NCBI GenBank assembly: GCA_013339895.1
Contig: JABACO010000019.1
Span: 5,244,368 to 5,308,367, forward strand
Reading direction: 5' to 3'
Length of the DNA: 64,000 bases
DNA from: Ephydatia muelleri
Lineage: Eukaryota; Porifera; Demospongiae; Spongillida; Spongillidae
A program made the position numbers and the translations under genes. The notes under the pieces are model-generated. The model did not search any database and was not told where the DNA came from. It was given only the letters and a program-made list of their open reading frames with translations. Numbering within the stretch: the stretch's first letter is position 1; every line of letters begins with the position of its first letter. This document shows positions 13,440 to 26,699 of this stretch, one piece after another.

Positions 13440-15331
13440 TCTCTCTCTCTCTCAGAAGGTCATATAGGTTTATTGCGGAAGGTTTTATAGTTCATTGCTA
13501 ATCTTTTGAACTTTAGGTACTCAATAGACAAGCCAAGCAGTCACAACTTTGATCAGACACTGCATAAATGGAGAGAAAAAAAAATTAGGGCCAGTATACT
13601 GTATGGCATGTTTGTCTGCATAGACCCTGTTGGCTGACATGGAGCTGATCACCCAATGTAGGATATAAGACATGGAAGGACTCAACCATTATGTCCCGTG
13701 GTTTATTACACCTCAGAACAACATCACCTCCACATTTGCATGTCGCAGCATGATGGCCACAAAGGTCAAGGGTAGTGAGCACATGTAGAACCACCAAGAG
13801 GTGTCTCAGTGCAAATCAGGAATTTGAAGTTCAGATTGTGCAGGGTTTGCTGCCAAATGACAGTTTCTTTGGTGGAGGCATTGGCTGAAGCATACCTACA
13901 ATGAATGGTCATACAGGTGGGCTTGAGAGCTAGTCCTGTAAGGCAGGCAGAAAGAGCTAGTCAGTCTGATAACCTTCAATGGTGCTTGAGACCAAGATGT
14001 GGACTAATGTACCACAATCACACAGGAGACTTAGGCTCCATATAGATAGAGGGGCAAGGGAGTGATGTTTGAACCAGGATATATGTCACCACGGTAGCAC
14101 AAGAAACCAGTTGATCACCATGTGGTTCTTGTGAGACAGTACCCTCAGGTTCGTTCACAATGGTCTTGTAGGAAATTGATGCAAGCCATAGTGGAACATG
14201 TTGGCACGTGTACCTGCTGCACCTGTGTCTGTGTGTAATGTACCCTGTCAGGAAACCTATTCATGGGTTTTTTTGGGCACGTTTGGGAAAGCCATACAAA
14301 GATACAGTAGTTGGTGTACCAAGATTTGTTCCTGCTGTTGCGGGTCTAATCAGTTGATGCGCAGGTGAGACAGCCAATCAGATTAAAAATTAGATAAACG
14401 TCATCCAAAGTAATATTCATTGTCCGATTGCCCATAACAAAGTACATGTATGGATTGTACCCGACCGAGCTACGCTACCGAGCGATCCACTGCTACTATC
14501 TTTGTGACCAGAACATGCAGCAGAACTTGTGTAAGTGTGCAGTTTAGTTTCACCATCTCTGCACAATAATAATCTCTTATTGATTGGAGCGAGAGAAAAT
14601 CTGCGAGTGATGCAGAAGAATGGTGAAACTACTGCATCTACACGTGCTCAATCAACCATCAGCTGTTCGGATCGGAACCCATGTGCCTACGACAGCAAAC
14701 GATGAAATGGTGGCCGCTACGCAACCGTCCTATGCATGCCTCTACAAGGTGTAAATAAAATCGATTATTTCCAACCAAAAGAAACGTTCCCATTCTGACC
14801 ATGTACCGCACTGAAGTAGGCAGAAATAGATTCGGTCATTTCATACTGTTGCAACCACAGGTAGCGCTCCTATTCTGACCGTATACACTGACGTAGGTCC
14901 TGTTGCAATCCACTATATGCTCTTATTCAACCATTGATCATTAGGTTAGAGGGAGATCCCCACCAGTCCTGACTGGCACACATGATCGGTAAGTTCCCTG
15001 CATGCAGTGGTGTAGGAACACCTATATGTTTGGGAGGGGGGAGGGGCAAAAAATGCTCAAGATTGGGAGGGCCTTGTTCCCATTTTATTTCTCCCCGGTT
15101 CCCATCATCTCTTTGTCCCATGTATACCGGCAGAGCTACAGCACCTTCCCTGGTCAAAAGATGCATTCAGGCTGCATAATCTGTTCTAGCAGCTGTGAAG
15201 GACTTGGGTTATGGGAACACCCTACATACCTCGTGAGGAAGAAGGAAGGATCCACATAGATGATCAGAGAACATGATATGTACAACTTATAGCACTCACT
15301 GGGAGTATTCTGACATACATATTGTGTGCGT

Positions 15332-15366
<35 letters not shown>

Positions 15367-17559
15367 CGTGCATTTGTGTGCACACGTGTGCATGTAATCC
15401 GCAATCCATCACAAAATGAGTGTGGTTTAATATGCGTGTGAAATGTGTAATTGAGCACAAACTTGGATGTAAACAGAAAAATTATACAAAGCAAATGGGT
15501 GTGGTTTAACTTTGTGTGAACATCATGCCCACACATGCTTTTTGAAAAGCTGCATACATGAAACATTGAGTCAGCCCAGCAATAGATAAGGGTTTTCTGC
15601 TGTGCATCTTCATAAGATTTGATGATTTCAGATATGTTTATGTTTGGATGATAGTACTGTAGCTGGGTTGGTGACAGCCCAATCCAGACCAACACAAAAC
15701 TGATGATGTCAGTATGTTGCCCCACAGTTATTCATAAACCAGTAAAGATGCACTTTGGTGCTTCTAGCTAAATGGCAAGACAATAATATCACAGTAACAT
15801 TCCAGATGTGCACATACTCCTTGCAGCCTGAGAGTTCAGAAAACCATGTTTGTTCCTGGCACAAGCAGCCCTCAATCAATATTTTTGATCCTTTTTTCAT
15901 GCCTGCACTATTGCAATAAAAGCACATCAAACATGACCATACTATGCTATGTGTTGAAGGAATTGAACTGATATACTGAGATCATCATACATACTGGTAT
16001 AGCAATATGAGTATAATGAAAGAAACCTCTGGCCATAACTTAGGGCAGGACCTGTTTAGTGCATGCCACCTCCCTTGTCTGCACCACTCTGTGCTCTGGT
16101 CTAGAGACAGTGCAGGTGCACCAGTATTTGTGGACTGAAAACAAATAAAAAGTTTGAAACATAAAAGTTTGAACCAATTACTATAAATTTCTTCTAACTT
16201 CTCCGATTGGTATAGTCTAAATTGGTCATCTGGGTATTGCCTCCCGTGTACATGCCTACAGTATCAAAATACACTTGTATGTGGGTGCTGGTGATACTAA
16301 TAGTTATAGGACGTGTAGCGATAAGCTGGCTTGCCCGCGGTTGGCCACTAGAACATAAGAAGCCCTTTTATATGCCCACCCCTTCTTGTTCGTTCCCTTC
16401 CCAGCCATTTTGAAATGACGCCTAATGACGGGCTAACTTATCATTCAAACCGTACCGCCATCCGATTCACGTGATTAAAACTACGTAATTGCATTTGCAG
16501 GCAACCGTACACAGGCTAAATACAAGGCTCAACGTCATGGTGCACCATTTATTGTATTTTGCACAATGACGCTTTTCATCAACGATTCGTGACAGGTAAA
16601 TGAACCTCTATGTTGCGATGTTATGGACTCCCGCCCCCGCCATTATTGAAATCACGCCTTCCATCATTCATTGAGCTGTTAATTAAGTTTTTGAACAGGC
16701 ACAAAGAGAAAAAAAACAACAACAAAAAAAGAAAAACAACTGAACGGGACGCTGGTGGCGTTAAGGATGGGGACCTATCTGGTTTACCTTCGAGATGATT
16801 ATGTCGGCTCACAGTTATTTACACAAGATAGACACAGTACGTTGGCCTCGTCATACACTTGTAGCTCCGCAATTTGCGGTTGGCATCATTTGCGGCCTTG
16901 TAGCTAAAGGATCTAGGGTTCAGGCGTACAACCAAATCAAGGCGGTGGTTCTGTCAAGGTACGATGTAAAACGAAGAGGCTAAATTACTAATCGAAACAG
17001 GTTCAGAACGTCTAGACGAAAGGACGGCGAGACTAATAGGAAATTTGGAGTCATGCTTATGGATCTGTTGGGGAAAATGGATGAAGGAACGTACGACAAC
17101 AGCTAGGCCAAACCCAGCAAGAGGTGGAATCGAACGGTTTCTGAATTTGCTATCTGTAGAAGAAGAGGCTGTCATTTGGTCAAAGACCTGTGTGCAGGCA
17201 GCAGAGTGCTGGAAGAGTTAAGGCAACGTGATGCAGTGATAACGCACTTGGCAAACCCCAATTGCAATAAGGTGATTTGCTTGCTTGTGGGAGAAGTGGT
17301 CAGAGTGCAGGAGGAAGAGGCATAGTACTCCAGAAGTATGACTGTCAGAAAACAGGGATCCAGGGACTGTCAGAAAAGATAAAGGTGTATCGACAAGGAG
17401 GGAGGTTAAGATGGTGATCTAGGAATTATCATTGGCAGCTGTAGCCTCTGTAATGGATAATCTGCCACCTTGGTTAGCACAGCTATTGGGAAAGGACTGG
17501 AAGCGGAAGAGAGGGAGAGGTCATGGTGGTAATGATCTCAGCAGCTGGAAGATGAGATC
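10991..17559. other. Long non-genic stretch
   Basis: No exon with recognisable homology. Features are a C-run at about 13016-13028, a CT array at 13356-13452, a TG array at about 15324-15362 and A-rich tracts near 16712-16740. The last 700 bases (about 16.8-17.5 kb) may be the degenerate 5' part of the Ty3/gypsy element that follows, but I could not identify gag or reverse transcriptase motifs there. Confidence 0.5.
13356..13452. repeat. (CT)n microsatellite
   Basis: About 97 bp of CT dinucleotides with a single interruption near 13433-13440. Confidence 0.95.
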
Positions 17560-17825
17560 ATATGTTGAGAAATAGCAACTGTGTATCTGAAACAAAATTT
17601 CATGCAGTAAAGCCACGGTTGGATGCTACCATCACAGAACCGAGCAGGAACATGCAAAGTGAACGCTTAGGTTTGTTGGTGCAGGAACTAAAGGCTCTGC
17701 AAGAAGAAGACCCTAAGCTGGTAGAGGTCAGACGTGCTGCAGAAAAACAGCTGGAGGGTGATGAAGCTTGACGCTTCAAGTGGAATGGAGTTCTGGATGA
17801 TGGATGGATGCTAGGGAAAAGAATT

Positions 17826-18172
17826 GAGCAGTTGGTCCTAGATGAGCAGTTGGTCCTAGATGAGCAGTTGGTCCTAGATGAGCAGTTGGTCCTAGATGAG
17901 CAGTTGGTCCTAGATGAGCAGTTGGTCCTAGATGAGCAGTTGGTCCTAGATGAGCAGTTGGTCCTAGATGAGCAGTTGGTCCTAGATGAGCAGTTGGTCC
18001 TAGATGAGCAGTTGGTCCTAGATGAGCAGTTGGTCCTAGATGAGCAGTTGGTCCTAGATGAGCAGTTGGTCCTAGATGAGCAGTTGGTCCTAGATGAGCA
18101 GTGTCCTAGAGTTGGTCCTAGATGAGCAGTTGGTCCTAGATGAGCAGTTGGTCCTAGATGAGCAGTTGGTCT
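17826..18172 (+). repeat. 18-bp tandem repeat inside the retroelement
   Basis: About 19 nearly perfect copies of 'gagcagttggtcctagat', with a disturbed copy near 18100. Because 18 is a multiple of three, one frame reads through as repeats of LVLDEQ. The array interrupts the pol remnant, so I take it as an expansion that occurred inside the element. Confidence 0.95.
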
Positions 18173-18689
18173 AGACCGGTGTTGGGATTGAGCTTCCCAT
18201 TGCTGGACATCCTGGAAAAGAGAAAGCCCACAAGAGGACTCTTCAGAGTCTGATTTATCTGGCGCTTGGTGTACAAGGATATGGAAGACTTAAATTGTCA
18301 TAGTTGCCATATCTGCAAGGGTAGGGTCTCACAGCATAATCACATATCACCAATACGTAGTGATTACTGTTCCAACTCTTATGTTCACTACCATGAGGCC
18401 GAACAGCTCACTTACCGATAGGCAATGGAATCAATGGTGCCTTCCTAACTCAACTGTTGAGTAGTTTTCAAAAACGCGAAAACCATAGCTGAGGAGCTGG
18501 TAGAAGTCTTTGCGAGGGGTTGGTGTTCCAAAAGGAAATCATAACTGACCAAGGCAATAATGCTATGGAAAGATAGCTGCTGAGGAAGCAAATTCGTATC
18601 ACAGTTGCAGGTTGTAGGTCCTTGCCTAGTATGGACGGGTTGGTGGAAAATTCTTAAAAGGCAATAATGCTATGGGAAGATAGCGTCTG

Positions 18690-18895
18690 AGGATTGTAAG
18701 GGAGGTCACAGTCTCCTACTGGGCTGTGTACAGTGAGATCACAGTCTCCTACTGGACTGTGTACAGTGAGGTCACAGTCTCCTGCTGGACTGTGTACAGT
18801 GAGATCACAGTCTCCTACTGGGAAGGTCACAGTCTCCTACTGGGAAGGTCACAGTCTCCTGCTGGGCTGAGCTGTGTACAGGGAGGTCGCAGTCA
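18690..18895 (+). repeat. Tandem repeat of about 40 bp
   Basis: Five to six imperfect copies of a unit built on 'gtcacagtctcctactgg' plus 'gctgtgtacagtga'. It lies between the core-domain and C-terminal pieces of the Ty3/gypsy remnant and so is a second expansion within the dead element. Confidence 0.85.
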
Positions 18896-19481
18896 CCTGT
18901 TTCACCATTTGTATGGGAGACATGTGAGGTCCGTTAGACATCCTTACAGAAACATGAGATGCAGGCCAGACGTCAGACGAGAGCGTCGTGAACTTTGTGA
19001 TGGAGAAGCTCAAGCAAATGGAAGATTTGTCCAATGTCCAGGGTTAGCATGGTATGATGCGAAGGCAGGCTGTGGGAGTGGGTGATCCTTTGCAGATGAT
19101 GTTGCCCCATGTCTAGAAGAAGTTAGTCGCACATTGGCAGGGACCCTACCCAAATAGGTCAGGTAACTTATCTGATTGACAATGCAGGACTGAAAGAAAA
19201 GGTGACAGGTGTTTCGTATGAACATGTTTCAAGCGTTCCGAGTTAGGATCGTGCAGGGAGTTGATAGGAGAAGAAAAAGAGGACATCCCGCATGGAATGA
19301 AGCTAGTGCGAACAAAGCCGAGTTTGGTGATCATGATCGTGTGAGGCAGCTGATACACTGCTAGGAGAATATCAACACAAAATTCTGATAAGTGCCACTT
19401 CTACCTGAAAGCAACATAATAATAGGAGCCGATAAAAGAGTGGAATAATCAGAATGTGGATGTCCTCTCTTGTGCATGATG

Positions 19482-19590
19482 GGGAGGGGGGGGGGGGGGG
19501 GGGGGGGGGGGGAACGTCTACCCTGTCACAACAATGTTTTTTTTTTTTTTTTTTGTTTTTTTTTTTTTTTTTTGTTTTTTGTTTTTTTTT
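19482..19590. repeat. G-run followed by T-rich run
   Basis: About 30 G (near 19483-19512) and then a T-rich tract (about 19538-19590) broken by single G residues. ORFs here are poly-Gly/poly-Phe artefacts. Confidence 0.9.
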
Positions 19591-20191
19591 ACATTGTACG
19601 ATGTTCCAATGTACTTTAGATCATTATGCCACAATGATCTAAAAGGTGGTTTTAGGACTGTTTGAAACCTGCTGCTCAAACACCTGTATAAGATGCCATT
19701 TTCACCTCCTCCCTTGTACTGTAAGTATCATAATATTTCCCCATTGCAAAAACTGCCATTCTGCATATCACGAATTAGGGCCTTTTGCAATGGATGATGA
19801 AACTTTGGACTGCTTGGCTCTTTTCTTGGTTTTGAATACAAGACAAGCATGCCACTTCTTGCTGGAAAAGCAGGGTTGGCATAGCGCCATGGAAGTGGTC
19901 TATAACCACGGGAGTCCATAACAGCAGTGATCTACCCACAGTGGCCATAACGGCAGTAGTGGTCTATAACCACAGTGGCTGGACATCTGGACTCTATGGC
20001 TACCACATGCTCACCATGTTTTCTTACAGTTAGGAATTAGGGTCTGGTGGCATACTGGTTCTAATGGGACATGGACTAGACCCAAAGGCATTGTGTGTGC
20101 AAAGGTCCCAATTAAAAATATGCACATGTTCACCATAATTATTCATATATAACACAAAAAAGGTCATTTGTGCTTCCCCTATAAAAGTACA

Positions 20192-21322
20192 TCAATCGTC
20201 ACTATCAGAGTCCGCGTCTTTGACCGACGGCAGTCTGGAGACACTCACAACGCCATCCATTTTAAGCAACTGCGCAAGTAGGTTTAATACAGATTGTAGC
20301 AGGAGGAGCCGTTATGGATAAGTCAAGGGCATCCCTATGTGAAGTCAATATAGGGAGGGTAGGGATACTACAAGCAAGGATACTGAGTTGAAAATGGTTC
20401 CAATGGCAGTTGCTCATGTGCTGCCTTTCCAACACAGCCTAAAAGGAGATGCAGATTGAATGCAACACCAGAAATAGCTTAGGTCGACTGTACCGGTTGC
20501 GGGATCTACCCATACAAGTGTGTCTTCCTTGGAGGTGGCTGCCTACGAGACGAGCTTAAGAAAAAATATCTTGCAGACCTTATGGTCTCCCATATGCACC
20601 ACCACTTATACCCCTCTTATTGTTCAAAAGCCTGGGTGGAGGATACTTGGTAGAAGTCAGCCATTTTGTTCTTCGACAATTTTCCTGGCAAGGCATTCGT
20701 ATACAGTCCCAGAGCTATTGACAGCAGCCCCTGTATCCAAGAGAGAACTACCTATTTTTAATCTTTGAAGGAAGGAGGGTGCTTGCCTTTTGTAGAGCCA
20801 TCTTTGTAATGTACTTCACATCTGATGATTCACTGGAAGGAAATGTACATTTGTACAAAACGATGTGTTGAGAAAGCTAGGTTGTTTAAGTGTGACAATC
20901 ATTGGGAAACATATGTCTAATTAAATAATCATCCCAGCATTCAAAATAAAAATGGCTCAATTATACCTTGTTAATTGATCCAATCTCTTTGCAAGAGCCA
21001 TCTCCCACGCCCCTCCTCCTGGCAGAGATCGCAGGTAACCAGTTGGCTGAACGTTTGACATTAGGTTATAAAAAATAAAAATAAAAACCCAGTAATGAAC
21101 CACACAGTGACAATAGATAGAAGATAGACCACCACTATGTCATTACTAAGACCCAAGGCTGCAGCAGACAGATTAAATGATTTACGGAGGACTACCACAC
21201 CCCATATAGCCCCGGGCTAAGGTGAACATTTAACAAAAATTCATAGAATTTTCTTTCCAGGTTTTTTGTATGTCTCACTGTATACATATGGTTATGTGTG
21301 GGCATGTGTGAATGTGTGTACA

Positions 21323-21364
<42 letters not shown>

Positions 21365-24039
21365 TGTTTGTGTGTATATCCTGTGGATATATGTTTGTTA
21401 TGTGTGATAAAATACCTTGACAGACTTGCACCACATTGATGCCATCTTTACTCCATTGAGGAGGGACTGGCTCAGCTCTCTGCAGAAACCCCATAGTCGG
21501 TCCACACAGCACCACACTGTTGAGGGAGGATGAAGGCGAGCAGGAGATACTGCGTTCCTGACCTTACAGCTGCATCCCGCAATTGGAGACATTCAAGTCT
21601 CACAAATCTAAGGATGAAGAAAAAAGCAGAAGATCGATGGTATGATGATTTGAAGGTGAGAACCATATAGATATAGAGGAAGGAGAGGGACCACACAGGT
21701 ACCAGTAATAGAGGAAGGAGAGGGACCACACAGGTACCAGTAATAGAGGAAGGAGAGAGACCACACAGGTACCAGTAATAGAGGAAGGAGAGGGACCACA
21801 CAGGTACCAGTAATAGAGGAAGGAGAGAGACCACACAGGTACCAGTAATAGAGGAAGGAGAGGGACCACACAGGTACCAGTAATAGAGGAAGGAAAGGGA
21901 CCACACAGGTACCAATAATAGAGGAAGGAGAGGGACCACACAGGTACCAGTAATAGAGGAAGGAGAGGGACCACACAGGTAACAGTAATAGAGGAAGGAG
22001 AGGGACCACACAGGTACCAATAATAGAGGAAGGAGAGGGACCACACAGGTACCAGTAATAGAGGAAGGAAGGGACCACACAGGTACCAGTAATAGAGGAA
22101 GGAGAGGGACCACACAGGTACCAGTAATAGAGGAAGGAGAGAGACCACACAGGTACCAGTAATAGAGGAAGGAGAGGGACCACACAGGTATCAGTAATAG
22201 AGGAAGGAGAGAGACCACACAGGTACCAGTAATAGAGGAAGGAGAGGGACCACACAGGTACCAGTAATAGAGGAAGGAGAGGGACCCACACAGGTACCAG
22301 TAATAGAGGAAGGAAAGGGACCACATAGGTACCAATAATAGAGGAAGGAGAGGGACCACACAGGTAACAGTAATAGAGGAAGGAGAGGGACCACACAGGT
22401 ACCAATAATAGAGGAAGGAGAGGGACCACACAGGTACCAGTAATAGAGGAAGGAGAGGGACCGCACAGGTACCAGTAATAGAGGAAGGAGAGGGACCACA
22501 CAGGTACCAGTAATAGAGGAAGGAGAGGGACCGCACAGGTACCAGTAATAGAGGAAGGAGAGGGACCGCACAGGTACCAGTAATAGAGGAAGGAGAGGGA
22601 CCACACAGGTACCAGTAATAGAGGGAGGGAAGGGACCACACAGGGTACCAGTAATAGAGGGACCAATAATCAAACAGCCTGATATACACTATTCCAGTGC
22701 ACTGTACCTCTTTTGACTAACCACCAGAAGGTCACAACACAGACCATGCATGGCATCTGCTTCCCTTACAGAATCCTAATGAGTTGTGATTGCAATACAA
22801 AAAAACAACTTTCTCTTGCTCTAAATATGCTAACCAGAGATGCTCCAGGTTGTCCTTCCACCAGCCTCGGCAATCAGATATAAGAGGTCCTCTGGTACCA
22901 TCTGCATTGTGAAATTCAACCACAATACTATCCCACAGAACTGAACACAAACCTCAATGGCCTGGGTGCCCATTTCCCTCAGCACCTGAGCTGCAGTGGG
23001 AGTAATTCTGCCTCCACACAAAATTAACCTAAGGGAGTGAGGGGGGTGAGAGGGGGGTGTGTGGGGTGGGGGGATCCTCAGGGGGAAAACAATGGGTGCT
23101 CCTCTCACTTCGCTGCTGTGCTTTGAACCACCTTGGAGATCAGAGTTCGTAGCTGCGAGGGATAGAATTCCATAGCTGTGCGGAGATGTGCATCGGAGGG
23201 GACCCTATGGATTTGCGAGATGTGCAATAGTCTCGCAATGTTAGGACTTACTTCAGAGTGGCTGGGACACAACCTTCTTCCCAGTGATGGTCAACTCCAA
23301 TACCAGATAGTATCACTATTAACTGAAAGCTACAACCATTTTCGCCTCTGGACTGCTTTATTTTCAAAATGAAAATGCTTACTTTTCAAGGCCACAAAAA
23401 TCTGCAGGTGTGTAGATAAAATCCCTCTCGACAACAAACCTGAGTTCACGGATATGATGGCAGCACAAATCAATGCCACACCCACTGACCCCTTTGTCAC
23501 AAGAGAGGTCTGCACTGACACGCCAGTCACATACTGCGTTAGAATGGGCAAGTTACGTTTGACGTATTCCAAGTGCTGCAATAATTAACTGGAAGTTAAT
23601 TATAATTAACTGATGGCATCACAACTGACTTTGCACAGTTGGGAGAAAATGGTCACGTGACTCGGAAAGAGCAAACTGCCTGCAATCTCCCTCAATACCC
23701 TTATAAGGCTGTGACCATGACAGTTGCCCCAACCTATGAGAGAAAAGTGCGGGGGAGAAGGGAGGGGAGGATGATGTGAGGTGGGAGGGATGAGGAGGGG
23801 AAGATGGTGTGAGGTAAGAGAGAGAAGGGAGGACAGTGCAAAGTGGGAGTGGAAGGAGTGTGCAAGATGGGAGAGGAAGAAGGGTGTGAGGTGGAGAGGG
23901 GGTGAGGAGTAAAGGTAAGGAAGTGAAACGACAGGGTCACCTTAAGTTAGCAGAGAGCTTACATGTTTCCAAGAGACGAAAGCATTCTAACCTGATCTTG
24001 GGCAAGTCGCATGTGCTGCACTCCCATATCTGCAGACAT

Positions 24040-24106
<67 letters not shown>

Positions 24107-25372
24107 CATGCACACACACATGCACACATACACACACACACACATGGATAAACAATGACGTGTATTCACATATAAGTGCATGTCTTCAAAAATATGTCAC
24201 TGACCATCAATCAATATAAAATAATGCTACCATCACTCCTTCTTAACCCTTCTAAAGTGAGACACATGCAAAATGGAAACAATCTATGCCTGACCAATTC
24301 ACAATGCAAAACTCAGACCATGCACCTTTACACATCTCAATGGTCACTTCAACCTTCTATTTGGTCACCTCAGCCATCTATAGCCACTTTCGCTTGCTGT
24401 ATCGAAATGCAGGTTGTTGTTTAGGGTCATCCTAATTGCACGATTCCTAGTGGTTCATCAGGTGTCATGGCAACCTAGCTGCAGCTGTGTGCATGCAAAT
24501 ATGCAGGTACACATACTAGTCGTTCAATTTGGCCAGAGAGTAACATCCTTCTCCTGGGGTGACCTTGGCATCTTACGTGGCTGGTCCCTATAGAGTATTG
24601 GATATTGTGGTGGCTGGTACAGGTGGTTGTCTGTGATTATGTAATACCATATTTGGCTGTCACTGAATGCCAGGGTCAATTCTATCACCAATATCTGGAC
24701 CACAACCAGGTGTTAGGGGTTGTTTCACAAGTTTTCTTGGGGTGGGTGGGTGGGGCTTACTGGTAATTTATCTTGATTGTGGTACAACTCTACCTGGTTA
24801 GAGAACTGGATGTCAAGAAGAGAAAGTGGGGTGGGGGAGGGAGCAGGGGGGGTAGGACCTTCTCCAAGTACCCTGCGCCTCTTTGACCTTCACTCCGCTT
24901 AATCACAAAATTCAAAGGGCGACACTTTTTTGGTGGGATTGTTGCCGAAAAGCTCCACAGTTACGAATTGTTAAAAAACAGTTATGATATTTGTCATTTC
25001 TCTGCAGTAGTAGATGTGCAATGGTAGGTACATATTAAACCAACTACCTTAAGTTATCCAAACAGAACAATCTGGCTGGTACTCGAAATGAGATAATTTT
25101 GTCACCTGTCTCCCCATGTCCGTGATATGAGTGTGTGCATGTGGGTGAATGAGCAGTACAAGGGTGTGTGGTTTGCATATATCTGGCACTTGGTATCACA
25201 CACAGTAGTTGCTATTAGCAACAGAGCATTGTGTGGTATGGAGCATGCATGATATTCGTAGCAGCTGAAACTCGTAAAACACAACACAGCTCTCTCATAG
25301 CTTACATAATATTTCTATGGAGACATTCAACTTACGTTTTTTTGCCAGTTGCGCTTCAAATATATCTCCCAT
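20192..25372 (-). CDS. BBS10: BBS10-like group II chaperonin-related protein
   Basis: Proposed exons (minus): 25372-25336 (MGDIFEAQLAKK), 24029-23992, 23575-23440 (SLVTKGSVGVALICAAII), about 23260-23110, about 23025-22950, about 21555-21416 (VVLCGPTMGFLQ then ELSQSLLNG), 21046-20967 (LPGGGAWEMALAKRL), 20832-20647 (LLDTGAAVNSSGTVYECLA) and 20269-20192, ending in an acidic DADSDSDD tail. The LPGGG block, the 'VLCGP' strand before it and the 'GTVYECL' block after it lie in chaperonin order. The short basic-then-acidic tail resembles BBS10 more than BBS6 or BBS12. BBS10 works with BBS6, BBS12 and CCT in assembling the BBSome for cilia. Exon phases agree only after removing one base at about 21474-21484, at 20755-20759 and at 20664-20667. 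Middle exons are weak and a diverged paralogue is possible. Confidence 0.55.
21660..22670. repeat. 35-bp minisatellite, about 29 copies
   Basis: Tandem units of 'aggaaggagagggacca' plus 'cacaggtaccagtaatag' with scattered substitutions. Since 35 is not a multiple of three, each minus-strand frame cycles through the same 35-residue super-repeat. None contains a stop, which produces overlapping ORFs of 405, 352 and 182/160 codons. They lie in an intron of the BBS10-like gene and are not proteins. Confidence 0.95.
24039..24147. repeat. (CA)n microsatellite, TG on the sense strand of the BBS10-like gene
   Basis: About 109 bp of CA with few interruptions. On the minus strand it reads (TG)n and ends only about 10 bases before the acceptor at 24030 of the second proposed exon. 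Confidence 0.95.
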
Positions 25373-26699
25373 CTTAGTACTCCAATGTGTGAAAGCCGAA
25401 GACACTATTGGGCATATTCAAAACATTACTAGCAAAGCCCTTTACTAGCAGAGGCCCCTCTACACATACACACATACACACACACATGCACATGTTCATA
25501 TGGAAGATACTAGTAAACACACCCTCAGATAGGGTGCTTTTTTTTGCAGTTCAAAAGTGCCTATACGTAAGAGGAACACAAAATCAAATCATTTTTGCAC
25601 AGAGCTTGGTAAACGACCCTTACCTCCTTCAATGCAGTTGTTAAAATCAAGATGGCTTTCTTGGAGTTGTCCCCTAGTTGTGAATAACAAGCTAATTACC
25701 GCTAGGTTACTATAATTAATAACTGTCAACTGCAACTGACCTGTAATCTCATGCAAATTCTTTACAGCCCTCGTAACCAACAAGCCACTCTGTGCAGGAA
25801 AGAGATGCGTGCCAATTCGAAAACTCTCAATGTGTTTGTTTTTTTAGCTTCACTCGAACACGGGGCGCGCACATTATTCACACGGTCATGTGTGCGCATG
25901 CATCGTGTTCAGTGCAAGCTTTGGGTACTCACTGGATGTGTAGGCGATACAAAACTCAGTGCACGTATCCCAGAGCTGGTGCACAAATCATGGCCGTCAC
26001 TATTCTCCAAAAACGCATCCAAGCCTACATATTTGTTGGTGCCGTTCAGACAAGCACTCTAATTGGAGCCCAATACTCCATGCTTGCCGCATGATGCTTA
26101 CCATTGGGACCAAAGCACGGCAATGTGAGGGACTCGAGTGACAAACATAAGCGTAATAAGACTTCGGAATGGTAATGACATCTGTGTTCAGTTTAATCTA
26201 ACTACTCGGTTTAGTTATTAATAATGTAAAGCGTGTCATTTTATGCACCGAAAATATAAATATTTTGTATAAAAGCGAACGTAAAAATGTGCTATTCACA
26301 TTTGCACTGCAACTTGTATACTGCGGAGACCCAAAGCATCAGAAATAGGTTTGTGATTTTTTAAGTATATATACATTATTTCCGTACTTTGTAGTACATC
26401 TTCTTTAGACTGTCGCGATGTTGAAAACTACCACACTAATCGTGTTGTCTTTAACTGCACGAAGCATTATATGTCTTACTATACATGCAATTAGTCGGAT
26501 TACACCATATGCGTCATACCAATGACCGGCAAGCTGCATGCAATACAACAGCCGCTCTTCTTACTACTGCAATGTTTATCTTATTCTCTACCTTGCTATC
26601 CTTGATCTGATCTGCAATTTGCAAATTCCTTCCCTTGTTCTTCGCTGCGAACCTACCAGAACAGCATTGTTTGTCCGGATGACAGCTCACCTTTCAATC
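25373..26699. other. Divergent intergenic region between BBS10-like and homeobox genes
   Basis: The two genes are transcribed away from each other, so this 1.3 kb should hold both promoters. Short plus-strand ORFs (25751-26141) show no recognisable motif. The part nearest the homeobox gene is AT-rich (26210-26420). No clear TATA box is placed where it would decide a start. Confidence 0.4.

Larger units (their letters stand above)
17560..19330 (+). mobile_element. Decayed Ty3/gypsy retrotransposon, integrase part of pol
   Basis: Several pieces in different plus-strand frames match the expected order of a Ty3/gypsy integrase. A zinc-binding region with its His-His pair and a CxxC (C-H-S-C-H-I-C) lies at about 18195-18320. 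Core residues resembling the 'GVPKEIITDQG' block lie at about 18520-18560. A C-terminal region has a WYDAKA block (about 19050-19070) and a diverged 'W-Q-G-P-Y' GPY/F-type block (about 19135-19150). The frames are broken by several shifts and stops, so the element is dead. I found no reverse transcriptase upstream and no clear LTR pair, so this is an internal fragment or a heavily diverged copy. An 18-bp repeat has expanded just upstream of the zinc-binding region. Confidence 0.7.

Noticed and set aside
17808..18125. LVLDEQ repeat protein
   Set aside because: An 18-bp repeat expansion within a dead retroelement; no start context or flanking domain supports translation.
21472..22689. 405-codon minus-strand ORF
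   Set aside because: Pure 35-bp satellite plus a short end that overlaps a BBS10-like exon. All three frames are open, which is a repeat property.
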